Assembly (NCBI GenBank): GCA_965539935.1
Contig: CBETVX010000073.1
Coordinates: forward strand, 1 to 10,854
Direction: 5' to 3'
From: CBETVX01 sp965539935
GTDB lineage: Bacteria; Bacillota; Clostridia; Peptostreptococcales; Caminicellaceae
Length of the DNA: 10,854 nt
Shown: one piece after another, positions 6,210-10,854 of the stretch
Numbering within the stretch: the first letter of the stretch is position 1
Layout of the letters: each line of letters starts with the position of its first letter
Program-made: the position numbers and the translations under genes
The notes under the pieces: generated by a model
Told to the model about the DNA's origin: nothing
What the model saw: the letters and a program-made list of their open reading frames with translations, nothing else
Databases searched by the model: none

Positions 6210-7905
6210 ACCATTTGATCATAATTATTTTATTGTGTATGTAAATCATGTAAATCCTCAATTTGTTAAAGTTCATTTTCCATCTTCTGTACTCCTTAAT
6301 AAGTTTATATTTTCCGGTGAAGAATTTAATGGAGGATTAATTGGTGATTTTGTTACTATTGAAGGAGAAAATTATGGATTTATAGGAAAAATAATTGAGT
6401 TGGATTTACCTGAGAAAGAAAGACTTGGGTTAAGCGAAAAAGCTTTTCAAAGCTCTGATTTCCATCCAACTGCTAAGGTGGAAATATTGTTATCTTTCGA
6501 TTATTTTAATTACAAAGAAATCAATAAAGGGCTTGATTGTTATCCTAATATTGGATCTAAGGTTTTTGTTTGTCCTAGTGAATTTATTCAAGATTATTTA
6601 ATTAGATTTGGTAACAAGAATTATAAAGATGAACCAATAATGGAAATAGGAACATTAACATCAAATAGAAATACAACTGTTATTATAAGTCAACAAGCCT
6701 TACTAAGTAGACATTGTGCAATTGTTGGCACAACTGGTGGGGGGAAAAGTTGGAGTGTTGCTAGAATTATTCAGCATTTAAAAGAGAATGGTAGTAAAGC
6801 TATACTTATTGATCCAACAGGTGAGTATTCAAATTTAGTTGATGAAAATACAGTATCGTTTAATTTAGGTGAGGATTCTTTCTTTCATTATGAAAAATTA
6901 ACAGTTGAAGACATATTCTTTCTTCTAAAGCCAGCAGGTAGAGTTCAACAACCTAAATTATTGGAGGCAATAAGATCACTTAAAGCATATAGAATAGATG
7001 AAAGAGAAGGGATAAATGAATTAAATGAATTCAAAGTAGATGGGATAATAAAAAAGGCAGGGAAAGATCGTAGGAAATATGATCGATTTTGTTACACCAA
7101 CATTGAAAAAATTGAAAATGGTCTGTTAACATTTGATATTGCTAACTTACCACGTCAAATTACAGAAGAATGCATCTACGATTCTGATAAATATGATGAT
7201 AAGAAGTATGGGGGAAGAAATGAAAATGACGTTTCAAATTGTGTAAGTTTAATCTCTAGAGCATCTAATCTTCTTAATACAGGGCTTTTTAAAGAACTAT
7301 TTGGATTTGATAAGGATCCAATTGAGGAGAGTGAATTAACTTCAATTATTAATAAATTTTTAGGAGATAAAGATAAAGGATTATTGAGAATTAGTTTCGA
7401 AAAAGTTGGTTTTGAATTCCAAGCTAGAGAGATTATTGCTAATGCAATAGGTAAATATATGCTTACATTAGCAAGAGCTATGAAATTTAAGGAGAATCCA
7501 ATTGTTCTAATACTAGATGAAGCACATCAGTTTTTAAATAACAAAGTAGTTGATGATTATTTTGAAAATTCTTCTTTAACTGCATTTGATCAAATTGCGA
7601 AAGAATGCCGAAAATATGGATTGTTTTTATGTATAGCTACACAAATGCCTAGAGATATTCCAGTTGGCACATTGAGCCAAATGGGAACTTTCCTAGTACA
7701 TAGATTAATTAATTATAATGATAAAGAGTCTATAAGACATGCATGTTCTTCTGCCAATAGTAGTGTATTATCTTTTTTACCAGTATTAGGTGAAGGGGAG
7801 GCTATTCTAACTGGTATTGATTTTCCAATGCCGTTGACAATAAAAATAAACAAACCTAAACTAGTTCCTGATTCTAAAACACCAAGGTTTAAGATGAAAA
7901 GTTAA
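6199..7905 (+). CDS. HerA/DUF87-type hexameric ATPase of the Sir2-HerA defence pair
   Basis: 568 residues from the chosen ATG (numbers below count from the in-frame ATG at 6193, two codons earlier). Residues 10-140 fit the N-terminal HAS-barrel of HerA, with a GDFVTIEGENYGFIGKI-type beta strand set. AIVGTTGGGKSWSVARII (176-193) is Walker A, and AILIDPTGEY (203-212) the conserved strand after it. IVLILDEAHQF (437-447) is Walker B with catalytic glutamate. LCIATQMPRDIP (479-490) is the sensor segment, and the C-terminal strand pair (GEGEAILTG, PLTIKI) is the HerA tail. HerA proteins form hexameric rings acting as DNA translocases. In Sir2-HerA the ring scaffolds SIR2 subunits and may itself act on DNA. 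The start overlaps the SIR2 stop by 11 bases. The stop overlaps the stop of the minus-strand gene that follows, and no terminator is seen. Confidence 0.92.
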   Translation: MMNKPFDHNYFIVYVNHVNPQFVKVHFPSSVLLNKFIFSGEEFNGGLIGDFVTIEGENYGFIGKIIELDLPEKERLGLSEKAFQSSDFHPTAKVEILLSFDYFNYKEINKGLDCYPNIGSKVFVCPSEFIQDYLIRFGNKNYKDEPIMEIGTLTSNRNTTVIISQQALLSRHCAIVGTTGGGKSWSVARIIQHLKENGSKAILIDPTGEYSNLVDENTVSFNLGEDSFFHYEKLTVEDIFFLLKPAGRVQQPKLLEAIRSLKAYRIDEREGINELNEFKVDGIIKKAGKDRRKYDRFCYTNIEKIENGLLTFDIANLPRQITEECIYDSDKYDDKKYGGRNENDVSNCVSLISRASNLLNTGLFKELFGFDKDPIEESELTSIINKFLGDKDKGLLRISFEKVGFEFQAREIIANAIGKYMLTLARAMKFKENPIVLILDEAHQFLNNKVVDDYFENSSLTAFDQIAKECRKYGLFLCIATQMPRDIPVGTLSQMGTFLVHRLINYNDKESIRHACSSANSSVLSFLPVLGEGEAILTGIDFPMPLTIKINKPKLVPDSKTPRFKMKS

Positions 7906-8033
7906 ACTCTTTCCCCATCCTCAAAAATAAAATAACCCTCAAAACGATATCCAAGAGCTTCAGCAATCTGCTGGAGTTCTTTTTCTGAGAAATTATCTCG
8001 ATTTAATTTATTCGTTAAGTTTTGACGAGACGC
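7902..8033 (-). pseudogene. C-terminal half of an XRE/Cro-CI-type HTH regulator
   Basis: On the minus strand the frame reads SRQNLTNKLNRDNFSEKELQ, then QIAEALGYRFEGYFIFEDG and a few residues to the stop. 'S.QNLT.KL.RDNFSE.EL..IAEALG' is the recognition-helix and following region of small XRE-family DNA-binding proteins. The N-terminal helices are missing: upstream the frame runs straight into the 24-bp repeats (translated as KETSPCHV twice) and then into sequence unlike the family. A full-length start is not credible, although an ATG-initiated 81-codon frame exists back to 8147. The stop codon overlaps the HerA stop. It was probably broken when the repeat cluster arrived or recombined. Confidence 0.65.
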
Positions 8034-8081
8034 AACGTGACAAGGGGACGTTTCCTTAACGTGACAAGGGGACGTTTCCTT
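8034..8081 (+). repeat. Two perfect 24-bp tandem repeats (REP-like core)
   Basis: AACGTGACAAGGGGACGTTT plus CCTT occurs at 8034-8057 and again at 8058-8081 without a mismatch. The unit contains the 'GTGAC.A.GGGACG.TTC' type core common in short interspersed repeats of clostridia. The cores at 8505-8590 are related in opposite orientation. The cluster interrupts the XRE gene. Confidence 0.85.
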
Positions 8082-8086
8082 TGACA

Positions 8087-8100
8087 TCTGACACGTCAGA
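8087..8100. repeat. Perfect 6-bp-arm palindrome next to the tandem repeats
   Basis: TCTGAC (8087-8092) and GTCAGA (8095-8100) are perfect inverted arms around a 2-bp centre. It sits 5 bp past the second 24-bp unit and may be part of the same repeat element's end structure. Confidence 0.5.
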
Positions 8101-8476
8101 CATATACTAGCCCAAATACTGATGTTGAGAAATTTTATGTTTAACAAATTAATATAGAAGGAAAAAAACGAATCAATATTGAATTATAAAAAATTACAAT
8201 TAATTTAAAGAGAATTTTTGTAGTAATAAAAGTTTATTGATTCAAATGGCAAAAGAGAAAAGATGTAATATAGGTAAGTACCATAATATCTAAGAGATGT
8301 ATATGAATAGGACATATTTATGGATGATGAAGACAAAGAAGAATTCATGTTACTTTAAAAATAAAGAGAGTTTTATGAAATATATTAAAGAAGTAAACAA
8401 TGACAATTGTCTAGGATGTTTCGACAAGAAAAATATTCAGATAAACAGTTAAAAACTGAGCTTAGAAAGATGTATT
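8101..8476. other. Gene-less stretch between two inverted repeat clusters
   Basis: No intact gene on either strand. Short coding-like scraps can be read on the plus strand, for example ESFMKYIKEVNNDNCLGC near 8370-8425 and FRQEKYSDKQLKTELRKMYS near 8420-8480, in different frames, so this looks like decayed coding sequence. An AT-rich palindrome core TCAATATTGA lies at 8173-8182. With the flanking repeats it could be the interior of a roughly 557-bp non-autonomous element (8034-8590). Confidence 0.4.
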
Positions 8477-8590
8477 CAATAGAATAAATAGAGAAAATGA
8501 CAAACGAAACGTCCCTGTGTCATGTCTGCAATAGAATAAATAGAGAAAATGACAAACGAAACGTCCCTGTGTCACGCGTCCCTGTGTCAC
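8477..8590 (+). repeat. Two perfect 46-bp direct repeats plus a third partial core
   Basis: The 46 bp at 8477-8522, beginning CAATAGAATAAATAGAG and ending ACGTCCCTGTGTCA, recur exactly at 8529-8574 with 6 bp between. A third, short copy of the core (CGTCCCTGTGTCAC) lies at 8577-8590. The reverse complement of the core (GTGACACAGGGACGTTT) closely resembles the 24-bp unit at 8034-8081 (GTGACAAGGGGACGTTT), so the two clusters face each other. The duplicated flank shows a recent local duplication. Confidence 0.85.
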
Positions 8591-8591
8591 G

Positions 8592-8831
8592 AAAGTTGGG
8601 AAGGCTAAAAATCACTTTGAAGAGAATGTAAAGTTAGAAGACAAAGATTATCCATTGTACCTTGATGACTATTTATATGGATTTATTAGTGATGATACTG
8701 GGAGCATTCCAGTACTGCTACCTAAATATTTTCTCCATTATAACAATTACAAAAACAAGGATAAAATATGGCACATTACATATTATTCTTCATCGGATAT
8801 ATATTTAGTTGATTATGGGTTCGGTTTTTAA
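8592..8831 (+). pseudogene. 5'-truncated gene of unknown function
   Basis: Immediately after the last repeat core a frame of 79 codons runs to TAA 8829-8831. It reads convincingly as protein (VKLEDKDYPLYLDDYLYGF, then TGSIPVLLPKYFLHY, ending YLVDYGFGF). It has no start codon with a ribosome site; upstream the frame passes through the repeats to a stop at 8550-8552. The 5' part has therefore been replaced by the repeat cluster. The product is rich in tyrosine and aspartate with no membrane helix. I do not recognise the family. Confidence 0.5.
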
Positions 8832-8936
8832 TAAGGTTAATGACTGTTTTCCCATGGTTTTAAAAAAAGTATAAAGGGATATCTTGAATTCATGGAATTG
8901 AAAGATGATAATTCATTTTTTAGATGGAGTAGATAT

Positions 8937-9095
8937 TTACCCTAGTTTATTCATGTTTAGTAATTCAAAGAAGGCCTCTATTACCCTAAGGGGATTTTCT
9001 TCAGTAATAAAATCATCAATACAATCTGACATTAAAGTTATTTGATTTCTGTCTTCTCTAACTATATAGTCTATAATTTCATTTCTGTAATAACA
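8937..9095 (-). pseudogene. Fossil of an IS1182-type transposase N-terminus
   Basis: Minus-strand translation gives VREDRNQITLMSDCIDDFIT followed by EENPLRVIEAFFELLNMNKLG and a stop. 'R.Q.TL....IDD.I.E.NP.RVI.AF...L....LG' is the opening of IS1182-family DDE transposases. Stops lie on both sides (9096-9098 upstream), no initiator or Shine-Dalgarno is present, and the rest of the roughly 450-residue enzyme is absent. This is an inert relic showing past insertion-sequence activity beside the repeat clusters. Confidence 0.65.
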
Positions 9096-9182
9096 TTACA
9101 CATTACCATTATTCATCATTTGAGGTGAAAGTAATCTAGTTTTCACACAGTCTGCCGTTCCTGTGGTTAAGTAATTTTAAAA

Positions 9183-9212
9183 TTCTAATGGAAAATAATT
9201 TTATATTATAAT
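9183..9212 (+). promoter_or_regulatory. Possible promoter of the serine hydrolase gene
   Basis: A perfect TATAAT at 9207-9212 has a weak -35 candidate (TTCTAA, 9183-9188) at 18 bp. A transcript starting near 9219 would have a leader of almost 80 nt that holds the palindrome at 9226 and the hairpin at 9259. Confidence 0.4.
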
Positions 9213-9225
9213 AGACTATTACTGT

Positions 9226-9237
9226 ATCAATATTGAT
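9226..9237. promoter_or_regulatory. 12-bp perfect palindrome just downstream of the -10 box
   Basis: ATCAATATTGAT is a perfect palindrome lying about 7 bases after the expected transcription start, a common operator position. The region is AT-rich and a related core (TCAATATTGA) occurs at 8173-8182, so chance is a real alternative. Confidence 0.25.
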
Positions 9238-9258
9238 TCAAATAAGTAAGGGAGGATA

Positions 9259-9287
9259 AATCAAGTATAGGGCGCATATGCTTGATT
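9259..9287 (+). promoter_or_regulatory. Hairpin between the Shine-Dalgarno and the start codon of the serine hydrolase
   Basis: AATCAAGTATA (9259-9269) and TATGCTTGATT (9277-9287) form an 11-bp stem with one G-U pair and a 7-nt loop GGGCGCA. The strong Shine-Dalgarno AAGGGAGG ends at 9255 and the ATG begins at 9297, a gap of 41 nt. With the hairpin folded out only 12 nt remain. The mini-frame ATG-CTT-GAT-TGT-AAA-TAA starts inside the 3' arm at 9278. Confidence 0.6.
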
Positions 9288-9296
9288 GTAAATAAA

Positions 9297-10268
9297 ATGA
9301 ATAACTGTCAGTTTAATAACCTTGAAAAAGTAATTAAAGAAGAATATAGAAATATAGCAGGAATTGTTGTTATGAATAGTGGCAATTTAATCTATGAGAA
9401 TTATTTCAATGGTTATAGGAAGGATGACACCATACATGTTGCATCAGTTACTAAAAGTATTATTTCTGGGTTAATTGGTATTGCCATTGATAAAGGCTAC
9501 ATAAAAAATGTCAATCAGAAGGTATTAGATTTCTTTTCTGATTATGAAATCAAACGTGGTGAAAAGACGATACAGAGAATTACTATAAAACACCTGTTGA
9601 CAATGACAGCTCCATATAAATATAAGTCAGAGCCATATACTAAAGTGTATTCAAGTGAAGATTGGACAAAGGCCGCCCTTGATTTATTAGGTGGTAAAGG
9701 AATTATTGGAGAGTTTAAGTATTCTACAGTAGGCACCCATATTTTATCAGGTGTTTTAGCTAGAGCTACTGGTGATACTGTCCGTGATTTTGCAATAAAG
9801 AACCTGTTTAATCCACTGGAAATTCAAATGCCCCCTAATAAGATGATTAAGAATAAGGAAGAATATTTAAGTTTCCTCAAAGATAAATATGTTAGGGGTT
9901 GGGTTGTAGATTTTAAGGGCGTAAATACTGCCGGTTGGGGCCTTACTTTAAAACCTAGGGATATGGCAAAGTTTGGGCAACTGTATTTGAATAAAGGAAA
10001 ATGGAATGGAACACAAATAATATCAACTAAATGGATTGAAGATAGCACTAATGAGAGTAGTAGATTTGGAGAGTTATCATATGGTTACTTGTGGTGGATT
10101 ATAAGAGACAATGTCTGTAGTGGTTATGCTGCTTTAGGTGATGGTGGAAATGTAATTTATGTATGTCCCGAAAAGGAGCTGGTTGTTGCCATTGCATCTA
10201 GTTTTAAAACTCGAACAAAAGATAGGATTGAGTTAATAAGAAAATATATCCTATCTGTAATCGATTAA
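9297..10268 (+). CDS. Serine hydrolase of the beta-lactamase / PBP4* family (class C-like)
   Basis: 323 residues from the ATG at 9297. HVASVTKSIISGLIG (47-61) holds the SxxK motif, with nucleophile S50 and K53. FKYSTVGTHILSGVL (140-154) supplies Y142 of the Y-x-N/S element, and YAALGDGGNVIYV (277-289) is the third motif, where this subfamily has a G-x-G-G in place of KTG. IKHLLTMTAPY and GWGLTLKPRDMAKFGQLYL are also typical. There is no signal peptide, so it is probably cytoplasmic: an esterase or peptidase-like enzyme more than a true beta-lactamase, substrate unknown. Length is usual for short members. A TTG at 9282 would add five residues but lies within the leader hairpin, so ATG is preferred. 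It stands alone, flanked by remnants, with a REP-like repeat at its stop codon. Confidence 0.88.
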   Translation: MNNCQFNNLEKVIKEEYRNIAGIVVMNSGNLIYENYFNGYRKDDTIHVASVTKSIISGLIGIAIDKGYIKNVNQKVLDFFSDYEIKRGEKTIQRITIKHLLTMTAPYKYKSEPYTKVYSSEDWTKAALDLLGGKGIIGEFKYSTVGTHILSGVLARATGDTVRDFAIKNLFNPLEIQMPPNKMIKNKEEYLSFLKDKYVRGWVVDFKGVNTAGWGLTLKPRDMAKFGQLYLNKGKWNGTQIISTKWIEDSTNESSRFGELSYGYLWWIIRDNVCSGYAALGDGGNVIYVCPEKELVVAIASSFKTRTKDRIELIRKYILSVID

Positions 10269-10294
10269 CCAAGGGGATGGTTCTTCTGGTTTAA
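10265..10294 (+). repeat. Single REP-like element abutting the hydrolase stop codon
   Basis: AACCAAGGGGATGGTTCTTC followed by TGGTTT (10267-10292) has terminal inverted arms TTAACCA / TGGTTTAA and the core 'AAGGGGA.GGTTCTT'. It is reminiscent of the CAAGGGGACGTTTCCTT units at 8034-8081, though diverged. It overlaps the TAA of the hydrolase gene and could also fold as a weak hairpin at the end of that mRNA. Confidence 0.5.
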
Positions 10295-10596
10295 AGATTA
10301 GTTAATTAAATGATAATCTACACAGGGATGATATAAGCTAATAATGGTAAGATAAAAATTGAGAAGTAACTAGAGAGACAAATTTAAATATAGATATATG
10401 TGGTTTTAAAGAATAGATATAGAAGAAGAACTACCAGATGCAGTCCTATTAATTAACATAATAGAACAAGGCTATCTAGAAAGCAAATGAAATGCTATGT
10501 AAAAAGCTTATAAAAGACAGGCAGTAATGAGCATAGGGACGTAGATAAAAAAGTTTGATATTTATGACATCTGTATGGAGTAGGAAGTTAGAGTTT
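10295..10596. other. Stretch without an intact gene downstream of the hydrolase
   Basis: Nothing intact on either strand. One short coding-like scrap is readable on the plus strand near 10415-10490 (RIDIEEELPDAVLLINIIEQ) between stops and is probably a fossil. CACAGGGATGA near 10321 and CATAGGGACG near 10531 look like faint, decayed halves of the repeat core seen elsewhere, but each is too short to be sure. Confidence 0.35.
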
Positions 10597-10624
10597 AGTA
10601 GGCTTTACGGTGCCTACTTTTTTT
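10597..10624 (+). terminator. Intrinsic terminator
   Basis: AGTAGGC (10597-10603) and GCCTACT (10612-10618) form a 7-bp stem with an 8-nt loop, followed by a run of T. It is the first good terminator after the serine hydrolase, about 330 bp beyond its stop, and may end that transcript or that of a gene now lost. Confidence 0.7.
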
Positions 10625-10826
10625 ATGGGTTTAAATAGCATTCATAGGATTAACAAAAAATAGAATCAAATATGGAACTTCAAATGCGTCATTAGACTCC
10701 TTATATATTTAAAGACAAGTAAAACATAAGAAAAGTTGCTAAAATAAAATTATATATATTAGTAATGTAAATCAAAGGCAAATGGAGAAAAGTAACAAAT
10801 TACATAAAATGTTGCTTTATATAATA

Positions 10827-10835
10827 TGATATAAT
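10827..10835 (+). promoter_or_regulatory. Perfect extended -10 element at the window's end
   Basis: TATG-A-TATAAT (10825-10835) matches the extended -10 consensus. No good -35 is visible at 17 bp. A gene beginning past the window edge on the plus strand is the likely client. The stretch from 10625 to here is AT-rich and shows no gene. Confidence 0.35.
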
Positions 10836-10854
10836 ATTTTTTCAATATATTCAA

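Noticed and set aside
7902..8147. Complete 81-residue minus-strand protein
   Set aside because: About half of it is a translation of the 24-bp repeats and adjacent AT-rich sequence; only the last 43 residues resemble an XRE regulator.
8034..8590. CRISPR array
   Set aside because: The repeats are tandem or separated by 6 bp, with no unique spacers of regular length and no cas genes nearby.
9278..9295. Five-codon leader peptide (ATG-CTT-GAT-TGT-AAA-TAA) as an attenuator gene
   Set aside because: Its distance to the Shine-Dalgarno is 22 nt, it has no repeated regulatory codons and no terminator/antiterminator pair follows.
9282..9296. TTG at 9282 as the serine hydrolase start
   Set aside because: It lies inside the 3' arm of the leader hairpin, while an ATG is available 15 bases later in the same frame.

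Overview
The window is very AT-rich and has low-GC Firmicutes traits: strong AGGAGG-type Shine-Dalgarno sites, TTG starts, hairpin-plus-T-run terminators, and short 'CAAGGGGACG..TT' / 'ACGTCCCTGTGTCAC' repeats of a kind I associate with clostridia. A Clostridia-class chromosome is the best guess. It reads as a defence or genomic-island segment: two intact operons of conflict-system type sit among gene fossils.

Layout. Positions 1-268 hold the 3' end of an unrecognised gene. Positions 560-1013 hold a decayed chimera: the N-terminal part of an AIPR (abortive infection phage resistance) protein joined to what looks like the C-terminal tail of a large serine recombinase, spread over three frames. 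Positions 1198-4514 carry a translationally coupled pair. The first protein has an N-terminal coiled coil, a DUF1566/Lcl-like C-lectin-type domain and about 450 residues of helix-rich sequence. The second has a canonical LRAT/PLAAT acyltransferase-phospholipase domain (H41, H53, C123), a cationic amphipathic segment and a long coiled coil. I know no named system of this composition; it is the main candidate here for something undescribed. After a remnant-bearing spacer, a strong terminator (4885-4938) and a good promoter (4978-5006), positions 5043-7905 encode a SIR2 protein and a HerA/DUF87 ATPase with overlapping ends, the recognised Sir2-HerA anti-phage pair.

From 7902 the DNA is scarred. 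There is the C-terminal half of an XRE-type regulator on the minus strand, whose stop codon overlaps that of HerA. It is cut off at two perfect 24-bp tandem repeats. About 400 bp without a gene follow, then two perfect 46-bp direct repeats whose cores are inverted relative to the first cluster, a 5'-truncated unknown gene, and a minus-strand fossil of an IS1182-type transposase N-terminus. Positions 9297-10268 encode an intact cytoplasmic serine hydrolase of the beta-lactamase/PBP4* family. Its leader has an 11-bp hairpin exactly between the Shine-Dalgarno and the ATG. A diverged repeat of the same general kind abuts its stop codon. The last 550 bp have no gene, but hold a terminator and, at the very end, a perfect extended -10 box pointing out of the window.

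How the genes may work together. Sir2-HerA is expected to sense phage and deplete NAD+. The DUF1566/LRAT pair could, by inference, be a sensor or scaffold plus a membrane-lipid-attacking effector. The two operons have separate promoters or spacers, so they look like neighbouring modules and not one system.
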